Origin: Gulosibacter hominis
GTDB lineage: Bacteria; Actinomycetota; Actinomycetes; Actinomycetales; Microbacteriaceae
NCBI RefSeq assembly: GCF_904842695.1
Contig: NZ_CAJGWQ010000002.1
Location: 1-64,000 of the forward strand
Reading direction: 5' to 3'
Length of the DNA stretch: 64,000 bases
Positions 41,790-51,350 of this stretch are shown here, in pieces. Made by a program: the position numbers and the translations under genes. Every line of letters begins with the position of its first letter. The stretch's first letter is position 1. The notes beneath the pieces were generated by a model, which saw only the letters and a list, made by a program, of their open reading frames with translations, made no database searches and was not told the DNA's origin.

Positions 41790-43116
41790 CTGGGTTCCTT
41801 CGCTCTCGAAGTGGGGCAAAAGTGGTGGGGGTTTCGGAAGCAGTATTGCCGCGATGCTTGGATTCACGGCCCACGGCGGCGCGCACACGACGTTCGAGCT
41901 CGGCGCAGGCATTGGCGAGATCGACCATCTCGCCGGCGTTTTCGGGGATGCGGGTGATCAGCACAGCGTGCGCATGGTCGCGGGGAACATGGGCAAGCGC
42001 GGCGCAGGCGTCGGCGACGGCTTCGGCACTGGTGTTGCGGCCGATTCCGGCGAGGTCGGCAATGCGGTCGAGGGTGCCGATTCGGATGGCGTCAAGTGCG
42101 TGGATGTGGGCGCCTGCCTGGCCGTAGAGTCGGGCGCGTCCCTCGATAGTTTCGTTAGCGGGCACCGCGACCGGTAGTCGTTCGGCGACCAGCGGGCCAA
42201 AACGGCGACCGTATGCCAGGCAGGCGGTGATGCCGGCAATTATTAGCAGGATTATTGCCGGTAGCTGCCACTGCGGCACATAGGCTGAACGCGCGGTCTG
42301 TTCGGGAAGGTCTTTCAGGCTCGGGACGTACCAGACCAGGTGGGGGTTTTCGCCGAGCACGTTGATGGCCATCGCCGCGTTGGCGTGGCTGGCGATGTTG
42401 CCGTTGGTGAGTACGAGCGGCTGCCCGATCACGGTCACTTTTGTGGCGGCGCCGTCGCCGCTGCCGGTCACGAGTGCGTAGCCATTTTCACCGCGGTAGC
42501 AACCGTGGGCATCCCCTGTGGGTGAATATTCACTGCCGGAAGTGGTCGAGATGCGCGGGGCGCGGCTGCCGAGATCTCCACAGTCGCTACCGGCCGGCAG
42601 CGACTGCTCGGGATCGGACTCTTGGGCGCCGGCCACCTGTGCCACATCTTTCACCCATTGCCGGCCGGTGTAGTTGGGCGAGAGCACGATGAGATGGTCG
42701 ACATTGAGCTGCCGGATGCGTTCCCAATCGTCGCTATCGAGCAGCGTCGAGGTGTCAGACACCACGAGTGTTGTTTGGGGTGAGACGGCGTCTTCGGTGT
42801 CGTCGAGCGAGTCGGTTTGTTGCACGCTGACGCCGTGGTCTTGCAGCACCGATACGAGCGCTTTGGTGCCGCTGGGGCGCGGCGAATCGGGGCTGAGGGG
42901 GATGCCGTCGGCGCTGCTGACCTGAGCGCCTCGGATCAGCACCGTCACGAGGGTGAGTACTACGAGCCCAATACCGATATAGATCCAGGCGGATGACTTC
43001 CGCCACCACTGGCGCGGTGTTGGCGAGAGTGTGGCATTTGGTTCGACGGGATTGACCTGCTCGACCGAGCTGGTTTGGCTGGGTGGGGGCGATGTCGTTG
43101 CTGTGGTGGGTGTCAC
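41770..43116 (-). CDS. DUF4350-domain membrane protein
   Basis: 448 residues. A proline/threonine-rich cytosolic N-terminus precedes a membrane segment at about residues 43-62. Then comes the DUF4350 domain (SPDSPRPSGTKALVSVLQDHGV), a glutamine-amidotransferase-like fold, then a second membrane segment (LPAIILLIIAGITACLAYG) and a cytosolic tail. GTG start in a GTGA overlap with the upstream gene. Confidence 0.88.
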   Translation of the reverse strand: MTPTTATTSPPPSQTSSVEQVNPVEPNATLSPTPRQWWRKSSAWIYIGIGLVVLTLVTVLIRGAQVSSADGIPLSPDSPRPSGTKALVSVLQDHGVSVQQTDSLDDTEDAVSPQTTLVVSDTSTLLDSDDWERIRQLNVDHLIVLSPNYTGRQWVKDVAQVAGAQESDPEQSLPAGSDCGDLGSRAPRISTTSGSEYSPTGDAHGCYRGENGYALVTGSGDGAATKVTVIGQPLVLTNGNIASHANAAMAINVLGENPHLVWYVPSLKDLPEQTARSAYVPQWQLPAIILLIIAGITACLAYGRRFGPLVAERLPVAVPANETIEGRARLYGQAGAHIHALDAIRIGTLDRIADLAGIGRNTSAEAVADACAALAHVPRDHAHAVLITRIPENAGEMVDLANACAELERRVRAAVGRESKHRGNTASETPTTFAPLRERRNPDDRFNS

Positions 43117-43790
43117 GGTGCCCCCGCTGGAGTGGTGTTCGTTGCGGCAAGCTCGGCGATTTTGGGCCGGGATGATTCGAGCCGCTCATCAAGCGCCCGC
43201 AGTGCCTCATAGCCCGTGCGGGTGCCGGCGACGCCGAGATAGCGCACCTCGTCGAAGCGGTCGGCTGCGCGGTGGAGCTCGCCCGCCTCAGCAGGAAACA
43301 CGCGTACGGCGGCAGCGGCCACACCCTGCGCGGTGGTGCCGGGGCGCAGGGCGATCAGGGTGCGGTCGCTCAGTGCGCGTGAGATGGCACGGAATCGTTC
43401 GGCGATTGCGAGGCTCCAGTCATTTTGGGATGCGGCTGCCTCGGCCGCTTGCCGGAGCTCGATGGCCGAGCGCGGGTCATCCTCGAGGAATACCGCACCG
43501 GGTTTCGCCGCACGTCGAGCGATTGCGCGGGGCCGCCCCAGCAGCACGAGCCCGGCGATGAGCGCGATCAAGAGCACCAGCAGCACAATCGCCCAGGGGT
43601 TGATGCCGCTGCCTTTGAAGCCGCCGTCCATAACGAGGTTTGCGAGCTGTTCCCACAACCAGGCGAAAAATTCTTCAATGAAGTTTGGTTTTGCCTGCTG
43701 ATATTCCTGTTTGCTCAGCTCTTGCAGCACCCAGTCGCGAGCCTCGGGCTCGTCGGGCATAAGCGGTGGGGTGACGGCGAAAAAAATCAA
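43113..43790 (-). CDS. DUF4129-domain membrane protein
   Basis: 225 residues with one clear membrane segment (AIVLLVLLIALIAGLVLLG), after which the DUF4129 domain (AAAVRVFPAEAGELHRAADRFDEVRYLG) lies in the cytosol. The TTG start overlaps the previous stop as TTGA; an ATG ten codons later is an alternative, and neither has a good ribosome binding site, so coupling is likely. Third accessory gene of the MoxR block. Confidence 0.86.
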   Translation of the reverse strand: MIFFAVTPPLMPDEPEARDWVLQELSKQEYQQAKPNFIEEFFAWLWEQLANLVMDGGFKGSGINPWAIVLLVLLIALIAGLVLLGRPRAIARRAAKPGAVFLEDDPRSAIELRQAAEAAASQNDWSLAIAERFRAISRALSDRTLIALRPGTTAQGVAAAAVRVFPAEAGELHRAADRFDEVRYLGVAGTRTGYEALRALDERLESSRPKIAELAATNTTPAGAP

Positions 43791-45370
43791 GATGATTGAC
43801 CCGTGTTTCTAGTGTCGCCGCTACCCGCATCCGTACCTGTGGTGCGGTCAGTATCCGCATTCCCCGACGGCTGGGGTGAACCGTAGGGGGACACGGGCTG
43901 GTCGTACTGCGGAGCGGGGCCGGGCTGCGGGGCAGCTGGCTGGCTCGCATACGGTTGATTCGAAAATTGCTGGCTCGGGTATTGCGGGGCAGAGTATGAC
44001 TGGCTCGGGTATTGCGGGTCAGGGTATGTCTGGCTCGGATACTGCGGGCCAGCGTATGACTGACCAGGGTACGGCTGACCAGGGTGCGGCTGGCCCGAAT
44101 ATGGCTGGCCAGGGTAGGGCTGCGGATATGGTGGTGCCGGATAGCCCGATTGCGGGCCCGTGTATGCCGGCTGAGCGGGTTCGGGAGCCGGCCCGAGGTC
44201 CGGTGCCGTCCAGGGCTCTGGATCAACCGGCTCTCCGGCGGCGACCTGTTCGGCGGTGCGCTGCAGATGGATGTTGAGCCCCTCTTTTCGCATCCGCAAA
44301 TCGGCATACATAATTACCGCGTTACCGCTAGTCAAAATGAGTGTCAGCGTGCTCACCAGCGTCGAAAACACCACCATAACGATTGACGCAAAAATGGCCA
44401 GGCCGGTGACCACCGGCTCTTGGCCGCTGGCAGCATCGCCGAACGGCACGAGCAGCTGCGTGAACAGTGGTACGAACACCGAACCCAGCAGACCGATCAC
44501 CTGCGTGACCACGCTAATGATGATCCCGAGTACCAGCACTGTTCCCAGTGTGCGCCAAAAGTATTTATTAGACAGTCGCCAGCTGCGCTTCAACGCGGCA
44601 CCCGGGCCGAGATTTTCAAGCGCGATTGCTGACGGGCCAAACAGCAGCTTGATCTGGAAAAAAGACAGGGCGGCGGTCAGCGCCAAGATGATGACAAACA
44701 TCAAGACGATGACCGACACAATGACACCGACGTTCGGATCGCCGCCGGCTGATGAAGAAAACGACCAAAACACCAGTAGCGCGCCAAGTCCACCGGCAAC
44801 CAGCACGATACCGAGCTGGATGAGCCCCATCAGCAGGATGTAGCCGATCATGGCCCACATCCGCTTTGTAGCTCGGCGCCACGCTTGACCGAAACTGAGC
44901 GGGCGATTGACCGCGGCTGCGGCAACCACCTGGGCGATGATCACCTGCAGTAGTGCTGAACCGAGCAGGCCGATGATGAAGCCCGGAACCATCGAAAGCA
45001 GCAACCAGAACGGAAATCCCAGCGCAATGGCGAGCCCGTCTTCACCGCCTGCTCGTGCCAGCCGATCGGCCGCCCAGATCACCGTCAGCAGCGGGCCCGC
45101 GATCATCAGCAGCGAGGTGACCGCATTAATGATCAGCCCCGAACCAACCGAAACCGCGGCATTGGTGCGCAACAGCTTAAATGTTGTGCCGAGAACCTCA
45201 CCAAAATTGAGCGGCCGCAGCGGGAAAAGCCCCGGTGCCGGCGCTGCCACCCAGCCAGTAGGCCCCATCTGCGCCGACCCGGTGTCCCAGCTCGCAGAAC
45301 TGCCATAAGCGTTGAACTGCGGCGGCGGTGGGGTCGGTGGCAAGTTCGTTCCCTGGTCGAATTGGTTCAC
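43787..45370 (-). CDS. Polytopic membrane protein with repetitive Pro/Tyr/Gln-rich tail
   Basis: 527 residues. The first part (LFPLRPLNFGEVLGTTFKLLRTN) and about six membrane segments match the glycerophosphodiesterase-membrane-domain-like proteins that accompany DUF4129/MoxR genes in actinobacteria. From about residue 400 the chain is a low-complexity tail built from units such as PYPGQ and QYPSQ, encoded by near-tandem DNA around 43940-44130. No catalytic domain is seen. First gene of the minus-strand block and convergent with none; mtrA is divergent. Confidence 0.75.
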   Translation of the reverse strand: MNQFDQGTNLPPTPPPPQFNAYGSSASWDTGSAQMGPTGWVAAPAPGLFPLRPLNFGEVLGTTFKLLRTNAAVSVGSGLIINAVTSLLMIAGPLLTVIWAADRLARAGGEDGLAIALGFPFWLLLSMVPGFIIGLLGSALLQVIIAQVVAAAAVNRPLSFGQAWRRATKRMWAMIGYILLMGLIQLGIVLVAGGLGALLVFWSFSSSAGGDPNVGVIVSVIVLMFVIILALTAALSFFQIKLLFGPSAIALENLGPGAALKRSWRLSNKYFWRTLGTVLVLGIIISVVTQVIGLLGSVFVPLFTQLLVPFGDAASGQEPVVTGLAIFASIVMVVFSTLVSTLTLILTSGNAVIMYADLRMRKEGLNIHLQRTAEQVAAGEPVDPEPWTAPDLGPAPEPAQPAYTGPQSGYPAPPYPQPYPGQPYSGQPHPGQPYPGQSYAGPQYPSQTYPDPQYPSQSYSAPQYPSQQFSNQPYASQPAAPQPGPAPQYDQPVSPYGSPQPSGNADTDRTTGTDAGSGDTRNTGQSS

Positions 45371-45498
45371 ACGGCAATGGTTGCACAGTAGCTTCCCCCA
45401 ATCTCGAAAACTCCACAGCTAACATTGGAGGCAGATTATTGGCAGCGTGACGTGGTGCGCCGCCGACTGAACAGGCAGCCGACTCAATAGGAGGTTTC

Positions 45499-46182
45499 AT
45501 GGCCGAGCGCATTCTGGTGGTCGACGACGACACTCCACTGGCAGAAATGATCGGCATCGTGCTCGAGTCGGAAGGATACGACCCCGACTACTGCGCCGAC
45601 GGCGCCGCAGCGCTTGCCAAATTCCGCGAGGTCGACCCCGACCTGGTGCTCCTCGACGTGATGCTGCCGGGGATGGACGGCATCGAAATCTGCAAGCGCA
45701 TCCGTGCCGAATCGGGTGTGCCCATCATTATGCTCACCGCTAAAGCTGACACCACCGACATCGTGCGGGGCCTTGAGGTTGGTGCGGACGACTACATCGT
45801 CAAACCTTTCAACCCGAAAGAGCTCGTAGCTCGAATTAAGACGCGGCTGCGGGGCAGCCAATCGGAGAGCCCGGAGCTGATCCGGGTGGGCGATATCACC
45901 ATGAACGTGGCCGCCCACGAGGTGCTGCGCGGTGACGAACCGATTAACCTCACGCCGCTCGAATTTGACCTGCTGCTGACCCTCGCTTCGAAACCACAGA
46001 AGGTGTTCACTCGCGAAGAGCTGCTCGAACAGGTGTGGGGATACCAGTACAAATCCGATACTCGCTTGGTGAACGTGCACGTGCAGCGGCTGCGCTCGAA
46101 GGTTGAGCTCGACCCGGATCAGCCGAAGATCGTCACCACGGTGCGCGGGGTTGGGTACCGGGCGGGACACACACCCGCGTGA
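45499..46182 (+). CDS. mtrA: Response regulator MtrA
   Basis: OmpR/PhoB-type regulator of 227 residues. Receiver domain with phosphorylation site D53 (LVLLDVMLPGMDG) and conserved lysine in VKPFNP; C-terminal winged helix with LLEQVWGYQYKSDTRLVNVHVQRLR. MtrA is essential or near-essential in many actinobacteria and controls cell-wall and division genes. AGGAGG precedes the ATG. Operon with mtrB and lpqB. Confidence 0.97.
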   Translation: MAERILVVDDDTPLAEMIGIVLESEGYDPDYCADGAAALAKFREVDPDLVLLDVMLPGMDGIEICKRIRAESGVPIIMLTAKADTTDIVRGLEVGADDYIVKPFNPKELVARIKTRLRGSQSESPELIRVGDITMNVAAHEVLRGDEPINLTPLEFDLLLTLASKPQKVFTREELLEQVWGYQYKSDTRLVNVHVQRLRSKVELDPDQPKIVTTVRGVGYRAGHTPA

Positions 46183-48005
46183 CCGGCACATCCACGGAAC
46201 TGGTGCGGGTCAAGCTCGACACCAGTACGCTTCGCGAAGAGTCAAACCGGTCGCTGCGGGGCGAGCCACTGCCCGGAAGCTGGCTGCGTCCCACCGGGAT
46301 CCTCGCGAATATGCGTTTTCTCTGGCGCACCTCGCTGCCGTATCGGGTCACCCTCGTGGCTGTGGGGCTGACCACGCTGACCGTGCTCGTCGTCGGTCTG
46401 GTGATGGGACACGCTATCGCACGAGACCTCTACAGCTCGCGTGTGAGCGAGATCGTCAGTGAAGCCGATCGCGCTGGAACCGCCGCCCGGGCAGCGTTCG
46501 CTGCCGGCGCTGAAAGCGACGAGACCGTGTTGACCTCGCTGCGTCAACAGGCGCTACAGACCGCATCCGAACAGGCCGCAAACTCGCGCGGATACGCGTT
46601 CTATCGGGCGCCCCAAACCAGCAGCTCAGTTGGCCTGCAAAACATCGCCTCAGACGTGCAAGTGGCCGAACTCATCACCGACGAACTTCGCACTGCAGTG
46701 CGCGGAGATAGCGAGAATCTGCACTATCAATCGGTGGCGCTCCCCGGCCGTGAGGGTGAAGGCGACATTCCCGGAGTGATCGTCGGAACCGGGGTCAACG
46801 TCCCAACAGTGGGTATGTTCGAGTATTACCTGGTCTACTCGCTCGAAGGCTCACAACAAACCCTCGATTTTGTGCAGCGCACCCTCGTGGTTTCGATGGT
46901 CATCCTGGTGTTGCTGGTGGCGGTGATCGTCGGTGGGATTACTCGCGCGGTGATCCGCCCCATCCGCACCGCAGCGCGAGCCAGTCTCAAACTTGCGGAT
47001 GGTGAGCTGGGCCAGCGGGTACCGGTGCGTGGTGAAGACGATCTCGGGGTGCTCGCTCGCTCGTTCAACCAGATGGCCGACAACCTGCAGCGTCAAATTG
47101 AGCAGCTCGAACATCTATCGAAGGTGCAGCAGCGGTTCGTTTCGGATGTGTCGCACGAGCTGCGAACCCCGCTCACCACTATTCGCCTCGCCGGCGGTAT
47201 CGTGTATGCCCGGCGCGACGAATTCGACAAGGCGTTCGCGCGTTCCGCTGAACTTTTGCACGACCAGATCGGCCGCTTTGAACTGCTGCTCAATGATCTG
47301 CTTGAAATTAGCCGCTATGACGCCGGTGCCGTCGAAATGCTTCGTAAACCGAACAGCCTCGGTGCGATCGCTGATGATGTCATCGGCTCGATGAGCCAGG
47401 TAGCGCTCGATCACGGCGTGGAACTCATCTTCCTCGAACCCGAACGGTTGGTCGAGGCCGAGTTTGACGAGCGGCGCATCACTCGCGTGGTGCGCAACCT
47501 CATCGCCAATGCCATCGAGCACAGTGAGGGGCGACCCATCGTCATCACTGTCGACAGTAACGCCACTGCAGTCGCCATCTCGGTGCGTGACTACGGCCTC
47601 GGTATGGCGCCCAACCAGGCCGAACACGTGTTTGAACGCTTCTGGCGAGCCGACCCCTCGCGTAAGCGCACCATGGGCGGATCAGGTCTTGGCCTGGCTA
47701 TTTCACAGGAGGATGCGCAGCTGCACGGCGGATGGCTGCAGGTGTGGTCGAGACCGGGAATGGGCTCAAATTTCCGACTCACGCTGCCGCGAACGGCGGG
47801 CGACAGTATTGTTTCGTCTCCGCTGCCGCTCGAGCCCGAGGACGCCGGTGCTGAATCATTCCAGGCGCCCAGCTACTGGGGATATGTTGTTCGTCGTATC
47901 GGGGCGGTCGACGACCCCGACCTGCCCGAAGTCAGCAACCACACCCCGAGTGCCGGCGAGCCGCCAGCATCCGGCGCAAGTGACCATCAGGGAGATCCGC
48001 AATGA
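46179..48005 (+). CDS. mtrB: Sensor histidine kinase MtrB
   Basis: 608 residues: a cytosolic N-terminus, two membrane segments around an extracellular domain (about 65-245), HAMP (IRPIRTAARASLKLADGELGQRVPV), HisKA with H326 in DVSHELRTPL, and an ATPase domain (N box RNLIANAIEHS, then RDYGLGM and GGSGLGL). GTG start in a GTGA overlap with mtrA. The 70-odd residues after the kinase core are acidic and poorly conserved. Confidence 0.96.
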   Translation: MTGTSTELVRVKLDTSTLREESNRSLRGEPLPGSWLRPTGILANMRFLWRTSLPYRVTLVAVGLTTLTVLVVGLVMGHAIARDLYSSRVSEIVSEADRAGTAARAAFAAGAESDETVLTSLRQQALQTASEQAANSRGYAFYRAPQTSSSVGLQNIASDVQVAELITDELRTAVRGDSENLHYQSVALPGREGEGDIPGVIVGTGVNVPTVGMFEYYLVYSLEGSQQTLDFVQRTLVVSMVILVLLVAVIVGGITRAVIRPIRTAARASLKLADGELGQRVPVRGEDDLGVLARSFNQMADNLQRQIEQLEHLSKVQQRFVSDVSHELRTPLTTIRLAGGIVYARRDEFDKAFARSAELLHDQIGRFELLLNDLLEISRYDAGAVEMLRKPNSLGAIADDVIGSMSQVALDHGVELIFLEPERLVEAEFDERRITRVVRNLIANAIEHSEGRPIVITVDSNATAVAISVRDYGLGMAPNQAEHVFERFWRADPSRKRTMGGSGLGLAISQEDAQLHGGWLQVWSRPGMGSNFRLTLPRTAGDSIVSSPLPLEPEDAGAESFQAPSYWGYVVRRIGAVDDPDLPEVSNHTPSAGEPPASGASDHQGDPQ

Positions 48006-49690
48006 AACGCGTTTCGCGTCTAGCTGCGCTCGCACTCGCCGGCACTGTGGCGCTGGCGGGATGCGCGTCGATCCCGATGGAGGGGTCGGTTGAGCTGGCT
48101 CGCCATGTCGAACAAGACCGAGAACAAGGCGTGCGCTATTTCCCGGCCGGGCCGCTGACCGGCGGTAGTCGCGAAGAAATCGTGCAGGGTTTCCTCGATG
48201 CTGGTACCGGTGTGCAGGATAATTTTGCGGTGGCACGCCAATTTCTCGCCTCCGAATCTGCCGACCAATGGCGTCCAGAGCAGCGCACCATCGTTGCCGG
48301 CGGCCAAGCATCCATGAAAACACTCGCCACCAACCTCGTTGAGGTGACGCTGCAAAGTTACGGTGAGGTTGACGCCGCCGGGAATTACACGTTCTATGTA
48401 CAACCCAAGAGCGTGACCCTGCAATTTAAACTGGCGCAGATCGACGGTGAGTGGCGCATTCAAGAGGCACCGGACGCGATCGTGCTGCAGCGGCAGGCGT
48501 TTGTTGACCTTTTCCACTCGCTGACCCTCGAATATTTCGATAGCCAATTCACCTACACCACCGGTGACCTGCGCTGGGTTATGACAAACCGTGACGAAGC
48601 TACGCGCGCTACCCAGCTGCTGCTCGAAGGTCCGAACCAGTGGTTGGCTCAGGGTGGGGCGGTGCGCAGTGCAATTCCTGCCCAGGTGCGTCTGCTCGAA
48701 CCGGTGCGCACCGACGGTAATACCGCGATCGTGAATCTGAGCGATAAAATCTCACACATGCCGCCCGATCAGCTGAGCCTGGTGCGGCTGCAACTCGAGC
48801 AAACCCTCAAACCGGTGCTCGAAGTGGGAGCGGTGGAAATCCGTGTCAATGGCGCCAAACTTGATGTCCAGCTGCCGCAGCCCGGCCGTGTGTTGCTCGA
48901 AACCGAAGTGAAATCGGCACCGCTGGTGGCGCAGGGGCAGCAGGTCGGTTATCTCTACGGCACCGAGTTGCGTGAACCCCAGGGCGCGGCAAACGTTGAG
49001 TCGGTGGTGGTTGATCAGAAGGTGATTCGCGGTGCGCTGTCGCTTTCGCGACAAACCGCGGCGCTGCTCACTAAGGATGCGACGCTGGCGATGCGTTTTG
49101 CCGACACCGAACCGCAGTTGATCGACACCCGACCCGGCCAGATCGAGCCGTCGCTCGACAACTGGGACTATGTGTGGACGCAGTCGACCGAGCAGCCGGG
49201 GTTGTGGGTCACCAAAATCGGCGAGACATATTCTGAAGAGATTGCACTTCCCGAAGGGGTGCGGGATGATTTCATCTCGTTCCAGCCCTCGCGCGATGGC
49301 GTACGGATGGCCTTCCTTTACAAGGACGATGACCGGGTCGTGTTGGCAATTTCACCGATTCAGCGGGATGAAGCGGGCACGCCGGTTGGATTCGGTGAAC
49401 CGCTGCTGTTAAAAATGCCCGGTGCGGCGGCGGCCGATGTTGCCTGGGTTGATCGGAACACGGTCGCCATGCTGGTCGACGTTCCCGACGGCTCAACCGA
49501 TGTGCGTATTTACCGTGTTGGCGGCGAGCTCACTTCGCTCGGCACCATTCAGGATGCGGTGCAGGTGGCGGGCTCGAATTCGCTTGCCGGGATGCGCATC
49601 ATTGACCGCAATGGCACGCTCTACGCATCCCACGGCACGGGGTGGCGATCGAATGCGGCCACCGTGAGCTTCCTATTCGCGCAGGAGTAG
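48002..49690 (+). CDS. lpqB: Lipoprotein LpqB, MtrB partner
   Basis: 562-residue lipoprotein with lipobox LAGC (C21), a GerMN domain in the middle and a C-terminal beta-propeller-like region. In mycobacteria LpqB binds the extracellular part of MtrB and modulates MtrA phosphorylation; the mtrA-mtrB-lpqB order is diagnostic. ATG is in an ATGA overlap with mtrB. Confidence 0.95.
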   Translation: MKRVSRLAALALAGTVALAGCASIPMEGSVELARHVEQDREQGVRYFPAGPLTGGSREEIVQGFLDAGTGVQDNFAVARQFLASESADQWRPEQRTIVAGGQASMKTLATNLVEVTLQSYGEVDAAGNYTFYVQPKSVTLQFKLAQIDGEWRIQEAPDAIVLQRQAFVDLFHSLTLEYFDSQFTYTTGDLRWVMTNRDEATRATQLLLEGPNQWLAQGGAVRSAIPAQVRLLEPVRTDGNTAIVNLSDKISHMPPDQLSLVRLQLEQTLKPVLEVGAVEIRVNGAKLDVQLPQPGRVLLETEVKSAPLVAQGQQVGYLYGTELREPQGAANVESVVVDQKVIRGALSLSRQTAALLTKDATLAMRFADTEPQLIDTRPGQIEPSLDNWDYVWTQSTEQPGLWVTKIGETYSEEIALPEGVRDDFISFQPSRDGVRMAFLYKDDDRVVLAISPIQRDEAGTPVGFGEPLLLKMPGAAAADVAWVDRNTVAMLVDVPDGSTDVRIYRVGGELTSLGTIQDAVQVAGSNSLAGMRIIDRNGTLYASHGTGWRSNAATVSFLFAQE

Positions 49691-49694
49691 GGAA

Positions 49695-50366
49695 TTGTTC
49701 GGCCAGCGCTGGGTAGACAGCGCGCGGGATGCGTTGGGGATGCTTTTCCCGGTGCGTTGCGCTGGCTGCGGGCAGCCCGACCGCGATGTTTGTTCCCAGT
49801 GCCGTGAGGCGCTTGGCACCGGGGCGCCGGTGATCGAGCTGCTGGCGCCGGAGCTGCCGCTGGTTACTTCAGCCGCCTATGACGAGCGGATGAAGCGCAT
49901 CGTGGATGCCTATAAAGAACGCGGTCGGGTAGACACTGCGGCGGTGCTCGCGCCGTTTTTGCGGCAGTCGATTGCCGCGCTCGTGCATCAGCAGTGGTCG
50001 CTGGCGAGTGCGGGCGAGCTGCTTTTGGTGCCGGTGCCTTCGGCGCGTGCGGCCACCGCCAGGCGCGGCTATGACCATCTGCAAGTGCTGGCACAGCGGG
50101 CATTGCCGCGGGCAAACACTGTGCGGGCGCTGCGCCCGGCGAGGCGGGTGCAGGACCAGTCGACGCTGGGGCGGGATGCTCGTGAACGAAACCTGCACGG
50201 GGCGCTGGTGGCGCATCCCGCGGTGGCAAACCGGCATTGCATCGTAATTGACGATCTGGTGACCACCGGTGCGACCGCTCGCGAAGCGGTGCGAGCACTA
50301 CGGGCGGCGGGCGGTCAGCCGCTGGGTGTGGCGGCGATAGCGAGGGTGGCGAAGCGGTACGGCTGA
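49695..50366 (+). CDS. comF: ComF-family phosphoribosyltransferase-like protein
   Basis: 223 residues. An N-terminal zinc-type cysteine set (RCAGCGQPDRDVCSQCREAL) and a PRPP-binding loop CIVIDDLVTTGATA. ComF proteins act in DNA uptake in competent species; in most actinobacteria the role is unproven. TTG start 5 bases after lpqB, with GGAG in the end of that gene. Confidence 0.86.
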   Translation: MFGQRWVDSARDALGMLFPVRCAGCGQPDRDVCSQCREALGTGAPVIELLAPELPLVTSAAYDERMKRIVDAYKERGRVDTAAVLAPFLRQSIAALVHQQWSLASAGELLLVPVPSARAATARRGYDHLQVLAQRALPRANTVRALRPARRVQDQSTLGRDARERNLHGALVAHPAVANRHCIVIDDLVTTGATAREAVRALRAAGGQPLGVAAIARVAKRYG

Positions 50367-50433
50367 GCCGGAATCGTAACTCGGAACGCCTTTGTTTAGG
50401 CAACCGCTAAGGAAACGGCGAGTAACCATCTTC

Positions 50434-50439
50434 TATAAT
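50434..50439 (+). promoter_or_regulatory. Consensus -10 box upstream of hpf
   Basis: TATAAT at 50434-50439, about 80 bases before the hpf start. No TTGACA-like -35 is present; GGAAAC lies 17 bases before, so another sigma factor is possible. Confidence 0.5.
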
Positions 50440-50517
50440 TGAAGGACAATTCAACCCCGCGTGGGGATGCTCCAATCACAGACCTGGCGCCCCGCGCTCG
50501 AAGATGAGGAGGGTGCG

Positions 50518-51180
50518 ATGGACATCACCATCTCCGGCCGTAACACCGAAATCCCCCAGCGCTTCCGGGACTACGCGGAAGAAAAAATTACTGCAAAGGT
50601 GCAGCAGCTTTCGGGTCGGGCCCAGGCCGTAGAAGTGAAACTTCGCAAACGCACCGACCGTGCTGGTAATGAGCTTGACCGGGGCAAGGTAGAGATTACG
50701 GTCTTTGGTCCCTTCCCCACTGTTCGAGCCGAAGCTGAGGGTGGCGACAAATATGCCGCCTTCGATATCGCCCTCGACAAGCTGGTTGAGCGTCTTCGCC
50801 GCATGAAAGACCGCCGCAAAGACCACCGCGGTAAGAGCCTCACCGAGGCATCGGCCGAAGATTTTGCCGGTCTCGACATTGTGCCCGCTGACACCGGCGT
50901 GCTCGACATTGTTGCCGGTCGCGTGGCATCCAACCAAGAAGAGGCTGCCGAAGACGAGCAGTACCCCGCAGATGACTACAGCCCCGTGGTAATCCGCGAG
51001 AAGGTGTTCGCACCCAAGCAGATGACCGCTGAAGAAGCGGTTGACCACATGGAACTGCTCGGTCACGACTTCTACCTCTTCATTGAGGCGAAAAACCAGC
51101 GTCCGGCCGTGGTGTACCGCCGCCGCGGTTGGGACTACGGTGTGATCTCGCTCGACGAGAACGGTCAGACTGACGTCTAG
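50518..51180 (+). CDS. hpf: Long-form ribosome hibernation promoting factor
   Basis: 220 residues. The N-terminal S30AE domain (MDITISGRNTEIPQRFRDYAE, VEVKLRKRTDRAGNELDRG) binds the 30S decoding region. The C-terminal domain (VIREKVFAPKQMTAEEAVDHMELLGHDFYLF) dimerises two 30S subunits into 100S particles. ATG at 50518 with GAGGAGG upstream; an in-frame GTG 19 codons earlier is rejected because that binding site would be internal. Directly upstream of secA, as in many actinobacteria. Confidence 0.95.
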   Translation: MDITISGRNTEIPQRFRDYAEEKITAKVQQLSGRAQAVEVKLRKRTDRAGNELDRGKVEITVFGPFPTVRAEAEGGDKYAAFDIALDKLVERLRRMKDRRKDHRGKSLTEASAEDFAGLDIVPADTGVLDIVAGRVASNQEEAAEDEQYPADDYSPVVIREKVFAPKQMTAEEAVDHMELLGHDFYLFIEAKNQRPAVVYRRRGWDYGVISLDENGQTDV

Positions 51181-51350
51181 TCATTGATATCGCGCTTGGC
51201 CGCAGCTCCGCATCCGGGGAGTTGCGGCCAAATGCGTTCGCAGTCAACTTTTGTGCAACGCAAGACGAGTACCATTGAGCAAGTTCTTTCGGGCCCGCGG
51301 GCTCGAAATGCCAATAAGAGTGGCAGCAAGACCGTTTTGAGGAGTCGGCT

